A stretch of DNA of 64,000 bases, taken from positions 1 through 64,000 of the forward strand of contig JAJVIN010000009.1 in assembly GCA_022071945.1 (NCBI GenBank). The letters run 5' to 3'. The stretch comes from Thermoanaerobaculia bacterium. GTDB lineage: Bacteria > Acidobacteriota > Thermoanaerobaculia > UBA5066. The translations under genes were made by a program, and so were the position numbers. Position 1 is the first letter of the stretch, and each line of letters opens with the position of its first letter. A model generated the notes under the pieces. The model saw nothing but the letters and a program-made list of their open reading frames with translations, did not search any database and had not been told where the DNA came from. Positions 16,352 through 25,891 of this stretch are shown here, one piece after another.

Positions 16352-17059
16352 TCAGCCCTGGGGCGCGGCCTTGGCCCTCGGAGTCGCTTCCTTCAGCCGG
16401 GTGTCATCGAGCTCGAAAAGCTCGACCTCGGCCTTCATGAAGTCCTGGATGAGGCTCAGGTCCCCGGCGTGCTTGAGCACTTCCGCCACGACCTCGGAGG
16501 CCCGCTGGGCGCTCTCCTTGTCGAAGGCTCCCGGAACGAAGTACCGCCGGACAGTCTCCGAGTAGTTCCGGGTTTCGAACAGGAAGTGGAATTCCGTCAG
16601 GAAGGTGTCCCACCCCAGAACCGCCTGGAGGCGGCTCGATTGGGTCTGCACCAGACTCTCCATCAAGCCCTTGATGGGCAGGGCGCGGTGAGGGATCCCC
16701 GAATTCGCACGGGTCACCAGGAGGCAGTTCCTGCAAATCTGCCCCAGAAGCGTTCCGAGAACGGCGATCCGGAGCTTCTGGACGCCATCGTCGGATCCCT
16801 GCTTGATCAACGAGACGGGGTACTCGGCCACACATGTGTCGTTGTCGAGGGCGAAGACCTCCGCGGTCCGCCGGGGCTCCTGGCCCACATGAACCAGGAT
16901 CGCCGCCTCTCCCAGAATCATCTTCGGCAGGATGACGCCGACCATTCCCTTCTCGGTCCTTATCCCGAGGCGCCCGCGCTCGACGAGGCCGATGGTCTTC
17001 GCACAGTCTCCGACGTGCCAGAGGACGGCGTCCTTGTTGAGCGTTGACACCTTCTTCAT
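16352..17059 (-). CDS. Cyclic-nucleotide-binding-domain-like protein
   Basis: 235 aa from the ATG at 17059, preceded by GAGGAGC. Residues about 8-110 have the jelly-roll pattern of a cNMP-binding domain: VLWHVGDCAKTIGLVERGRL, GVILPKMILGEAAILVHVGQ (the phosphate-cassette position) and RTAEVFALDNDTCVAEYPVS. The second half is helical and does not show the winged helix expected of Crp/Fnr regulators, so it may not bind DNA. A CRNC pair occurs near residue 110. It may be a signalling adaptor or a diverged regulator; the ligand is unknown. Upstream, on the opposite strand, lies a 2Fe-2S ferredoxin gene. Confidence 0.65.
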   Translation of the reverse strand: MKKVSTLNKDAVLWHVGDCAKTIGLVERGRLGIRTEKGMVGVILPKMILGEAAILVHVGQEPRRTAEVFALDNDTCVAEYPVSLIKQGSDDGVQKLRIAVLGTLLGQICRNCLLVTRANSGIPHRALPIKGLMESLVQTQSSRLQAVLGWDTFLTEFHFLFETRNYSETVRRYFVPGAFDKESAQRASEVVAEVLKHAGDLSLIQDFMKAEVELFELDDTRLKEATPRAKAAPQG

Positions 17060-17170
17060 GGCTCCTCCTCGAGGGTTTCTGGATGCGGGTTTTTTCCCGC
17101 CTCATCTTAGCAGCGCGGAGCTTCGGTCTTGAAGAACCGCTCGCCAAGTCCATCGTGGGAAGATGTTCCC

Positions 17171-17572
17171 ATGGGAGAAAACGACGCGAGGGACCTGACC
17201 GCCGCCCGGAGGGCCGTTCAGTCAACGGGGATCGCAGCCGCGAGGCGGCACATCTTCCTCTGCGCGGACGCGACGAAACCAAAGTGCGCCGAGAAGGAGA
17301 GAACCCTCGCCGCGTGGGAGTTCCTGAAGGAGGAGCTGAGGTCCCGGGGGCTCTCCGAATCCGGCGGCATCCTGCGGACCAAGGCAAACTGCCTGAGGAT
17401 CTGTGCCCAGGGGCCGATCGCCGTCGTCTACCCCGAGGGCATCTGGTATCACTCGTGCGACGCGGCCGTCCTCAGACGCATCATCGACGAGCACCTCGTC
17501 GAGGGAAGACCCGTGGCGGACTACGTCTTGGCCGAGCATCCGCTGGCCCCGGAGACTGAGGCGTCGATCTAG
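17171..17572 (+). CDS. Thioredoxin-like (Shethna-type) 2Fe-2S ferredoxin
   Basis: 133 aa from the ATG at 17171. The core [20 protein letters not shown], followed by [33 protein letters not shown] and IWYHSC, is typical of thioredoxin-fold 2Fe-2S ferredoxins. Cysteines fall at about residues 31, 39, 74, 78 and 96, and four of these should bind the cluster. These small soluble proteins carry single electrons or serve nitrogenase, hydrogenase or metabolic partners; no partner gene is adjacent. A longer TTG start at 17129 is possible but less likely. The stop codon overlaps the stop of the convergent VWFA gene in a shared CTAG. Confidence 0.85.
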   Translation: MGENDARDLTAARRAVQSTGIAAARRHIFLCADATKPKCAEKERTLAAWEFLKEELRSRGLSESGGILRTKANCLRICAQGPIAVVYPEGIWYHSCDAAVLRRIIDEHLVEGRPVADYVLAEHPLAPETEASI

Positions 17573-18669
17573 TCCTCGTAGCCGGGCCGGGCGAGAACCC
17601 TCCCCTTCTTCCCGACGAGCTCGATGTCGACCTTGTGGAACCCCGTGTAGCCGAGCTTCGGCCGGGCGAAAACCAGCACGTAGCGCCCCTCGAGCTGCTT
17701 CTGCACCCTCTCGAGCGACCCGCGAAAGTGGTACGTCTTCTCGTAGTGGCCGCCCGTGAGCTCGGAGATGTCCCTCAGGCGCCACTCGAGCGAGTGATAG
17801 TCGGCATCGGTGACATCCAGGGTGAACACGTGCACGCGAGCATCCAGGAGCGCCGCCAGGGCCCGGCCGAGCTCCCGGCCTTCCCTCGGACTGTGATTGA
17901 CGGCGAGTCCCCAGCCGAGAAAGAGGATGGCTTTCGGACCCGGGAACGGCTTGAGCGCCCGGGCGACCAGCTCCAGGGACCGGTCGATCGACCCGGCCTT
18001 CTTGCACTCCGCCGGGTCGAGCCCCGCTCCCAGGGAGGGGTACTCGCCCGCAGGCCACGGAGTGACCTTCTCGATCATGAGGGACCTCTCCATCGCGTCG
18101 AGGATGAGGGTCTTGTCGCTGGTGAAGTCCTGGCGGAGCTTCAGGTGAGAGTCGAACGAGACGACCGCGACGCGATCGGTCGGCAAGAGCGCCTCGAGGA
18201 ACGGACCGGCCTCGCTGTTGAGCCGCATCTGTCCCTTCGCTCGCACGCGCCCGAAGTCGGTCTGGCAGACGATCACGAAGAGCCGCCCGGGCACGACCTT
18301 GGTCCCGGGAGGACGCAGCTCGGGCGGGGGGAGGGCTCTCTCGGGCTCGGCCGCCGGGATGAACTCCGCCGACTCGAGCGGCACCTCGACCCCATCGACG
18401 AGGACCTTGAAGTCGTCCTTTGAGAGATCCGGGATGGGCCGGTTGTTGGACCCGAGGACGAAGGCATCAACCTCGATTCTCGAAACCGTCTCGGCCGCCT
18501 GGACCCTGGGAGCCTCGGGATCGGGCGCCCCCCGCTTCTCTTGCAAAGCGGGAGTGACCACAGGCTTCACGCCGGCTTCCTGGGGACCTCCGGCTGATCC
18601 TTCGAGAGCCCGCGACGAGATCAGCGCGAGAGCCAGCAGCGCCGTCCGAAACAAGCGGCACTCTCTCAC
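17569..18669 (-). CDS. VWFA-related protein, acidobacterial type
   Basis: 366 aa from the GTG at 18669, which overlaps the stop of the upstream TANGO2-like gene as GTGA; a much longer frame upstream is antisense or out-of-frame noise over that gene. An N-terminal hydrophobic segment ([17 protein letters not shown]) suggests export. The core reads [68 protein letters not shown] and [20 protein letters not shown]. This is the layout of the VWFA-related family common in Acidobacteriota. The MIDAS DxSxS is replaced by QTDFG, so metal binding may be lost. The C-terminal strand ends [19 protein letters not shown]. Confidence 0.75.
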   Translation of the reverse strand: MRECRLFRTALLALALISSRALEGSAGGPQEAGVKPVVTPALQEKRGAPDPEAPRVQAAETVSRIEVDAFVLGSNNRPIPDLSKDDFKVLVDGVEVPLESAEFIPAAEPERALPPPELRPPGTKVVPGRLFVIVCQTDFGRVRAKGQMRLNSEAGPFLEALLPTDRVAVVSFDSHLKLRQDFTSDKTLILDAMERSLMIEKVTPWPAGEYPSLGAGLDPAECKKAGSIDRSLELVARALKPFPGPKAILFLGWGLAVNHSPREGRELGRALAALLDARVHVFTLDVTDADYHSLEWRLRDISELTGGHYEKTYHFRGSLERVQKQLEGRYVLVFARPKLGYTGFHKVDIELVGKKGRVLARPGYED

Positions 18670-19460
18670 CGCGCCGGTCCCCCAATCCGGTCGAACTCGA
18701 AAACCGCGTCCGATGAGGCTCCCGTCGAAGGGTCGAACGTCCGCTCCGCAAAGGTGACGCGGCCCGCCGATTCGATCAGGACCACCGTTGAAGCCCTCGT
18801 TCCGTACTGCGGGCTCCGGATGAAGGGAGAGGACAGGATCCGCTCCCACTCGAGTCCGACCCCGGTGTCGGGCAGCTCGGAATCCGGCGCCTGTTCCGCG
18901 TCGGCCAGAATCCCGAAGCCCGCCTCGATCGAGATCGACTCGGTCGACATCGACTCGTTCGACAGAAGAGCCTCGAGTCTCTCCTTGGTCTTTCGGACTT
19001 TTGGCCACGGCGTGTCGAGGAGCGCGTTGCTGAGACCGTGGACGCCCCGGGAGAGTTCCCGGGGGTCGTTCGTCCTGTTTGAGAACCAGAAAGCCCCGAG
19101 CGGGTCGCCGACGACCAGGTTGAATCCGCCAAAGGCCGAAGCTCGTCCCCGAAGGTCCTGGAGGAAGGCCCGCGGCTCTTGCCGCCCGAGTAGAAAGTCC
19201 CGCAGGATGAGTCCCCGGGACGGTGCGTCCGGCTTGACGTCGCGAGGATCCCGGTAATTCGTCAGGAGGGCGTAACGCCCGGACCGGGTGATTCCGAGCC
19301 AGGTCCCCCCCTTGGAAAGGTCCCGCCCCCCCACCACATCGGGCGCATCCGCCCAGAATTCCGCCTGCCGTGCCGGCCGGTCGTGGAACTCGTCCCGGTT
19401 GGCAACGAGGAGGAGTTCGATTCCTGGCCGGGGCGCGATCGCCAAGACTGCGAGACACAT
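18666..19460 (-). CDS. NRDE/TANGO2-family protein
   Basis: 264 aa. The N-terminus MCLAVLAI followed by LLLVANRDEFHDRPARQAEF is the signature of the NRDE (TANGO2) family, including the near-terminal cysteine typical of the N-terminal nucleophile-like fold. Other family blocks are GGRDLSKGGTWLGITRSGRY, ALLTNYRD, SRGLILRDFL, GVHGLSNALLDTPWPKV, and the closing strands TVVLIESAGRVTFAERTFD. Animal TANGO2 is linked to heme or lipid handling; the bacterial role is not settled. It is translationally coupled to the VWFA gene downstream through a GTGA overlap. The start is preceded by AAAAGG. Confidence 0.85.
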   Translation of the reverse strand: MCLAVLAIAPRPGIELLLVANRDEFHDRPARQAEFWADAPDVVGGRDLSKGGTWLGITRSGRYALLTNYRDPRDVKPDAPSRGLILRDFLLGRQEPRAFLQDLRGRASAFGGFNLVVGDPLGAFWFSNRTNDPRELSRGVHGLSNALLDTPWPKVRKTKERLEALLSNESMSTESISIEAGFGILADAEQAPDSELPDTGVGLEWERILSSPFIRSPQYGTRASTVVLIESAGRVTFAERTFDPSTGASSDAVFEFDRIGGPAR

Positions 19461-19526
19461 GCCTTTTCTATTTCAGCACACGAGCCGCGTCGCACCCTGA
19501 ATCCGGGTGCTAGCATCGCCGCCAAC

Positions 19527-21011
19527 ATGCCCGATCTCACCGGACAGGACTTGGATCGCCTCTGGGCGGAGGGCCGGGATCTCACCGAAATCGAGGACCA
19601 GCTCCGGCTCTTTTCCGATCCTCCCCCTCCCGCACGGCTCCTGCGCCCCTGTACCGCCGGAGACGGGGTCCGCGTTCTGACCGAGGTGGAACAAGAAGCA
19701 GCGCTCGCTGACTGGGAAGAGGCGGCGGCCGCGGGGCGATTCTCGAAGTTCGTCCCCGCCTCTGGCGCAGCGAGCCGGATGTTCCAGGCCCTCCTGGCCT
19801 TCTCCCGCGCTCTGGAATCCGAGCCAGGTCCCGACGTCGTGAGGTTCCTGCAGAACCGCGAACTCTTCGCGTTTTCCGCGGCACTGACGGAGGCCCTCGC
19901 CAGAACCGGTCTCTCCGCAGACGAACCAAGGTCCGTCGTGACCGCCCTGCTGTCTCCCGAGGGCTTGGGCTACGAGGAGACGCCGAAGGGCCTCGTCCTC
20001 TTCCATCTCGGCCCGGACGGTCCCAGGACGGCCTTCGAGGAGCACCTCATCGAGGGGGCCCGGACGGTCTGCCTCGCGGGTGGCCGTTGCCGGATCCACT
20101 TCACGGTCGGGGCCGAGAACGAGGCCGATTTCCGCCGGGCCGCCGCCAACGCTCTCCCCGTGCTCGAACCGAAGCTCGGCGTGAAGTTCGACCTGGGTTT
20201 CTCGATCCAGCACCCCTCGACGGACACGGTTGCGGTCGACCTCGAGAACCAGCCATTCCGCCTGGAGGATGGGTCGATCCTGTTCCGTCCAGGCGGCCAC
20301 GGAGCGCTTCTGAAGAACCTCGAGGCCCTCCGGGGAGACCTCGTCTTCGTCAAGAACATCGACAACGTCCTCCCGGCGGAACGTTCGCAGAACGTGGTCC
20401 GGTGGAAGCGCATCCTGGGAGGGCTCCTGGCTGGCCTTCAAAAGCAGGTCTTTGCGCTCTTCAATTCCCTCACCGCGGGGCGGGGCGACCTGGACGAGGC
20501 TGTGGACTTCGTCCGCGCGGTCTTCGGAACTCGGGTGTCCGGCCCCGATGGAGCGGATCGCCGCAAGCAGGCCCTCGAGCTCCTCGCGCGTCCCATCCGG
20601 GTCTGCGGCGTGGTTCGAAACGAGGGCGAGCCGGGGGGCGGGCCCTTCTGGGTGGACAGCCCTGCCGCCGGAGAGTCCCGTCAGATCGTGGAATCCTCGC
20701 AAGTCGACGCGAAGGACCCCGCCCAGTCGTCGGTCTGGAAGTCCTCGACGCATTTCAACCCGGTCGATCTCGTTTGCGGCCTCAGGGGCCCCGACGGGCG
20801 CCCGTTCTCCCTGTCCGGATTCGTCGATCCCGACGCCGTCTTCATCTCGCGCAAGTCCCACGCTGGCCGGGAACTGAAAGCCCTCGAGAGGCCGGGACTG
20901 TGGAACGGGGCGATGGCCCGCTGGAACACCGTCTTCGTGGAGGTCCCTCTCGAGACGTTCGCGCCCGTGAAAACGGTCTTCGACCTGCTCCGGCCCGAGC
21001 ATCAGCCGTGA
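19527..21011 (+). CDS. DUF4301 family protein
   Basis: 494 aa starting at the ATG at 19527 (MPDLTGQDLDRLWAEGRDL). DUF4301 landmarks are clear: KFVPASGAASRMFQALLAFS, GLVLFHLGPDGPRTAFEEHL, CRIHFTVGAENEADF, FDLGFSIQHPSTDTVAVDL, GSILFRPGGHGALLKNLEAL, GDLVFVKNIDNVLPAERS, and WNTVFVEVPLETFAPVKTV near the end. The function is unknown. The order of a glycine-rich PASGAASRM loop, a GGHG motif and an FVKNIDNV motif resembles UDP-sugar pyrophosphorylases, so I infer a GT-A-like nucleotidyltransferase fold. It is divergent from the TANGO2-like gene and is followed 64 bp on by a diguanylate cyclase. Confidence 0.8.
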   Translation: MPDLTGQDLDRLWAEGRDLTEIEDQLRLFSDPPPPARLLRPCTAGDGVRVLTEVEQEAALADWEEAAAAGRFSKFVPASGAASRMFQALLAFSRALESEPGPDVVRFLQNRELFAFSAALTEALARTGLSADEPRSVVTALLSPEGLGYEETPKGLVLFHLGPDGPRTAFEEHLIEGARTVCLAGGRCRIHFTVGAENEADFRRAAANALPVLEPKLGVKFDLGFSIQHPSTDTVAVDLENQPFRLEDGSILFRPGGHGALLKNLEALRGDLVFVKNIDNVLPAERSQNVVRWKRILGGLLAGLQKQVFALFNSLTAGRGDLDEAVDFVRAVFGTRVSGPDGADRRKQALELLARPIRVCGVVRNEGEPGGGPFWVDSPAAGESRQIVESSQVDAKDPAQSSVWKSSTHFNPVDLVCGLRGPDGRPFSLSGFVDPDAVFISRKSHAGRELKALERPGLWNGAMARWNTVFVEVPLETFAPVKTVFDLLRPEHQP

Positions 21012-21075
21012 TTGCGGTCACAGACGAGACAGAGCCCGCGAAAACTGGGATACTTCGCGGCCGAGGACGTCCCGA

Positions 21076-21978
21076 ATGAGGCTCTCGGCCGAAATCCTCC
21101 AGGAGCTGACGGCGCTCGGGGAGGAACGCACGTTCAAGGAGAACGAGTTTCTCTGGAGAGAGGGAGATGCGGGGGACCACGCGGCCCTGATCCTGGATGG
21201 TGTCGTCGAGATCCTGAACGAGCCGGGGGATGGCCAGGCTCCGATTCTCATCCGGACGCTTCCCCCAGGTGCCCTGATCGGCGAACTCGCCTGCCTGGAG
21301 GGTCTCGACAGGTCCGCTTCCGTCCGCGCCCGAACGGCCTGCCGCATCGCCCGCATCCCGGCCGAGGCCTTCCGGCAGATCGTCAAGCGGCGGGCGGATC
21401 TTCTGGAGAACCTCTTCTGGGAACAGATCGAACGCGTGAGGAGCCTGACGAAGCAGGTCAGCCGGACTCACCGGAAGGCGATCACCGACTCTTTGACCTC
21501 CCTCTACAACTTCGGCTTCTTCCGGGAGCGTCTCTTCCTCGAGGTCCAGCGGGCCCGGGAGACGGGCGACCCGATCTCGATCATCATCTTCGACATCGAC
21601 CATTTCAAGGCATTCAACGACCGGCACGGACACCCGGAGGGAAACAACGTCCTCATGCGGGTCGCCGAGATCCTGAAGGGGTCGAGCCGGAGGGGCGACA
21701 TCGTGGCCCGCTACGGCGGCGAGGAGTTCGTCCTGCTCCTGTACGGCGCCGCTCCCGCCGACGCCTGGAACCTCGCGGAATCGATCCGGAACCGCGTGGA
21801 GAACGAAAAGTTCACCGGAGGCGAGACGCAGCCCATGGGCAAGCTGACCGTCAGCGGCGGCGTGGCGACGTTCCCCGACGACGCCATCGACGAGGAGTCC
21901 CTCGTGACGACCGCCGACCAGCGCCTCTATGAGGCCAAGCACGCCGGCCGCAACCGGGTGATCGGCGGGTACTACTAG
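21076..21978 (+). CDS. Diguanylate cyclase with N-terminal cNMP-binding domain
   Basis: 300 aa. Residues 1-115 form a cyclic-nucleotide-binding-like domain (ENEFLWREGDAGDHAALILD, LPPGALIGELACLEGLDRSA). Residues 130-300 form a GGDEF domain with DSLTSLYNFGFF, FDIDHFKAFNDRHGH and the catalytic RYGGEEF (residues 214-218). An RxxD I-site (RRGD, 205-208) sits exactly five residues before GGEEF, predicting feedback inhibition by c-di-GMP. The enzyme should make c-di-GMP from GTP in the cytoplasm in response to a ligand or to its N-domain. All key catalytic residues appear intact. Confidence 0.9.
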   Translation: MRLSAEILQELTALGEERTFKENEFLWREGDAGDHAALILDGVVEILNEPGDGQAPILIRTLPPGALIGELACLEGLDRSASVRARTACRIARIPAEAFRQIVKRRADLLENLFWEQIERVRSLTKQVSRTHRKAITDSLTSLYNFGFFRERLFLEVQRARETGDPISIIIFDIDHFKAFNDRHGHPEGNNVLMRVAEILKGSSRRGDIVARYGGEEFVLLLYGAAPADAWNLAESIRNRVENEKFTGGETQPMGKLTVSGGVATFPDDAIDEESLVTTADQRLYEAKHAGRNRVIGGYY

Positions 21979-22005
21979 GCCCTTATCCGGGCCTCTCTCC
22001 CTCTC

Positions 22006-22542
22006 ATGCGTTACGTGGCCTTCCTGCGCGCCATCAACGTCGGAGGACGCGTTGTGAAGATGGACCGCCTGCGCGAGATCTTCACGGGAATCGGCCTCCA
22101 GAACGTCGAGACGCTCATCGCGAGCGGGAACGTGCTCTTCTCGGCTGAGGAGGCACCGGCCTCGATCCTCGAGGAGAGGATCGAGATCGCCATCGAAAAG
22201 GCCCTTCCTTTCGGCTCGGTCCCGTTCCTGCGGACGGGCAGGGAGATGTCTGAGATCACCGCAAGACAGGTCTTTTCGCCCGCCGAGGCCGAGTCGTCGC
22301 ACGCGGTTTACGCGGGATTCCTCAAGCGCCCGCTGACCCCTGCGGAGGCCGCGAAAGTGGAGGCCTTCAGCGGGGGAAACGACGAGTTCCGGGTCGCGGG
22401 ACGCGAGATCCACTGGCTCTGCCGTGAAAGGTCGCCAAAGTCGATCAGCTGGCCGGGAAAGCTCGAGAAGAGCCTGAAGATCACGGCCACGTTCCGCAAC
22501 ATCTCGACGGCGAGGGAAATCACGGCCCGGCTCTGCGGATAG
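22006..22542 (+). CDS. DUF1697 family protein
   Basis: 178 aa. The start MRYVAFLRAINVGGRVVKMD followed by LREIFTGIGLQNVETLIASG and NVLFSAEE is the DUF1697 signature. The ending WPGKLEKSLKITATFRNI also fits the family. It is a small cytoplasmic alpha/beta protein of unknown role. It follows the diguanylate cyclase by 27 bp on the same strand, so the two are probably co-transcribed. Confidence 0.9.
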   Translation: MRYVAFLRAINVGGRVVKMDRLREIFTGIGLQNVETLIASGNVLFSAEEAPASILEERIEIAIEKALPFGSVPFLRTGREMSEITARQVFSPAEAESSHAVYAGFLKRPLTPAEAAKVEAFSGGNDEFRVAGREIHWLCRERSPKSISWPGKLEKSLKITATFRNISTAREITARLCG

Positions 22543-22645
22543 CAACCGCCAGGAGCCTTCGGGACGTTCCAGCACTTTCCTGTCACGATGACCCCGCCGG
22601 CGAGCCGCCGCCAACGCGGAGCTCGTCCCCGGCTACATTCTGCCG

Positions 22646-22708
22646 CCCCGAACGGGGCTGGAAGACGTGAGCCGGGGGCAAGCGGTGCGCTGCCCCCGGG
22701 TCCCCCGG
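22646..22708. repeat. Composite double-hairpin repeat, copy 1
   Basis: A first hairpin (GCCCCG-AA-CGGGGC, about 22646-22659) is followed about 12 bp later by CCGGGGGCA, a 10-nt loop and TGCCCCCGG (22672-22699), then TCCCCCGG. The same layout occurs at 34466-34528. It lies between two convergent genes and may serve both as a transcription end. Confidence 0.6.
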
Positions 22709-22734
22709 TCTCGGGCTCGACCTGAAAAGGAGAT

Positions 22735-24024
<1,290 letters not shown>

Positions 24025-24077
24025 AGACTGACGCGCCGCAAGAACGCTCCCCCGATGCGCGGCGAAGGAGAAGGCCG

Positions 24078-25247
24078 ATGCCCCGCCCCGAAGAAGCCGC
24101 CCCGCACGTCTCCGCGATCCGTGGATCGGTCTACTCGGCCCTCGGGCACAAGCTCGCCGCTCACAAGGGGGAGGTCTTCCCGTTTCACGTCGGAGACACT
24201 TGGCTCGAACCGCCCCATGGCTGTCTCATGCAGGACCTTCTCCAGAGTGAGTGGCCCGACCTGAACCGCTACACACAGCCCCATGGGATGAAGCGTCTGC
24301 TCGAGGCCCTCGTCACGCGCGTGAAAGCTCGCACGGGCGAGCACGTGGGCACGGACAACATCCTCGTGACGGGCGGGGCCACCGCCGGACTTTCAAACGC
24401 CGCCGGAGCGGTGATCTCTCCGGGCGAGGAGGTCCTCATCCTCGCCCCGCACTGGCCCCTCATCGACGGGATCGTGCGGTGCTACGGGGGCCGGCCCGTC
24501 CCGGTGCCCTTCATCGGGGTCGCGGATTCTCCCGAAAGCGCGGTCGAAGTCGTCCGCGAGCACCTGACCGAGAGAACGGTGGGGCTCTACATGAGCACTC
24601 CCAACAATCCGACCGGGCAGGTCCTTTCCCGCCCGATCGTCGAGGCTCTCGTCGCCTGGGCCCAGCGCGAGGACCTCTGGATCTTCTCGGACGAGGTCTA
24701 CGAGGACTACGTTTTCGAGGGTGAGCACACGTACGCCCGCCCGCTCGCCCCGGAGCGGACCTTCTCGGTCCACTCGTTCTCCAAGGCGCTCGGCATGGCG
24801 GGCTACCGTTGCGGCTTCATCACCGGACCGGCCCCGATCATGGCCGAGCTCCGAAAGACCCACACCCACTCGGTCTACAGCGCCTCGACGCCGGCCCAGG
24901 TGGCCGCACTGAGGGCTCTGGAGGGTTCCGGCACGGCTTGGATCGAAGCGGCACGGGAGCTCTACCGCCAGGCCGGGGAAGGGGCGGCGAAGGTCCTCGG
25001 CGTGCCCAAACCCGAGGGGAGCACGTTCCTGTTCATCGACGTGAAGGAGAAACTCGACGAGCGCGGGCTCGCGGGCTTTCTCGACGACTGCGCCAACGAG
25101 GGGCTCTTCGCGGCCCCTGGTCCCAGTTTTGGCCCCTACCCTGAACACATCCGGATCTGCTACACGGCCACCCGTCCCGACAATGTTCGCCGGGGCGTTC
25201 TCATCCTGGCCCGCCTGCTCGGCCGGACCGTTTCGGAGGAAACCTGA
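24078..25247 (+). CDS. Class I/II PLP-dependent aminotransferase
   Basis: 389 aa; GGAGAAGG precedes the ATG. It has the class I/II fold-type I motifs: ILVTGGATAGLSNAAGAVIS (cofactor cleft), STPNNPTGQ (Asn177), WIFSDEVYEDYVF (Asp205, Tyr208), HSFSKALGMAGYRCGF with the Schiff-base Lys at residue 236, and the substrate carboxylate Arg in EHIRICYTAT. Length and motifs fit aspartate/aromatic-type enzymes, but the substrate cannot be assigned. It overlaps the YceH gene by one base (TGATG), so the two form an operon. Confidence 0.9.
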   Translation: MPRPEEAAPHVSAIRGSVYSALGHKLAAHKGEVFPFHVGDTWLEPPHGCLMQDLLQSEWPDLNRYTQPHGMKRLLEALVTRVKARTGEHVGTDNILVTGGATAGLSNAAGAVISPGEEVLILAPHWPLIDGIVRCYGGRPVPVPFIGVADSPESAVEVVREHLTERTVGLYMSTPNNPTGQVLSRPIVEALVAWAQREDLWIFSDEVYEDYVFEGEHTYARPLAPERTFSVHSFSKALGMAGYRCGFITGPAPIMAELRKTHTHSVYSASTPAQVAALRALEGSGTAWIEAARELYRQAGEGAAKVLGVPKPEGSTFLFIDVKEKLDERGLAGFLDDCANEGLFAAPGPSFGPYPEHIRICYTATRPDNVRRGVLILARLLGRTVSEET

Positions 25248-25882
25248 TGCCGTCCTTCCCGCGTCAACTCGATCCGGTCGAGGTCCGCGTCCTCGGCAGC
25301 CTGATCGAAAAGCAGCTGTCGACGCCCGAGTACTACCCGATGACGCTCAACGCCCTCGTCGCGGCCTGCAACCAGAAGACGAGCCGCGACCCGGTGATGG
25401 ACCTCTCCGAGCAGGAGGTCCTGGCGGCCCTCGAGCGCCTGCGTGAGTTCGTTCTCGTCTGGAAGATCTCTGGGGGACGGGCGGAGCGCTGGGAGCAGAA
25501 CCTCGACACGAAGCTCGTTCTCGACGCCGAGTCGAAGGCCATCCTCGGGCTGCTCTTTCTTCGGGGCCCCCAAACCCCGGGAGAGCTTCGCGCGAGAAGC
25601 GCGCGGCTTTACGCCTTCGAGACTCTGGGAGAGGTCGAAGAGGTCCTCAGGCGGCTTTCGGAAGGGCCAGAACCGCTCGTGGCCGAGCTTCCCCGAAGGC
25701 CCGGCCAGTCCGAGACGCGCTGGGCGCACACCGCCATGCCGCTCCCGAAAGAAGAGGCTTTCACTCCCCCGGCTTCACCTTCGGGCCCATCTGTCACGGA
25801 CCGAGTCGCCGCCCTCGAGGAGCGCATCGCCCGGCTGGAAACGGAGCTCAAGGAGCTGAAGGCACGGCTGGGCGAACACTGA
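25247..25882 (+). CDS. yceH: YceH-family (UPF0502/DUF480) protein
   Basis: 211 aa. The start QLDPVEVRVLGSLIEKQLST, then PEYYPMTLNALVAACNQKTS and RDPVMDLSEQEV, is the UPF0502 signature. The second winged-helix half contains AILGLLFLRGPQTPGELRAR. Members carry two winged-helix domains. A C-terminal extension ends in a coiled coil (VAALEERIARLETELKELKA). The role in the cell is not established. The gene is coupled to the aminotransferase by a one-base overlap. Confidence 0.9.
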   Translation: MPSFPRQLDPVEVRVLGSLIEKQLSTPEYYPMTLNALVAACNQKTSRDPVMDLSEQEVLAALERLREFVLVWKISGGRAERWEQNLDTKLVLDAESKAILGLLFLRGPQTPGELRARSARLYAFETLGEVEEVLRRLSEGPEPLVAELPRRPGQSETRWAHTAMPLPKEEAFTPPASPSGPSVTDRVAALEERIARLETELKELKARLGEH

Positions 25883-25891
25883 AGCCCGCCG

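Noticed and set aside
17569-19458. VWFA protein extended to 629 residues
   Set aside because: The extra N-terminal part lies out of frame over the TANGO2-like gene; the GTG at 18669 in a GTGA overlap is the sensible start.
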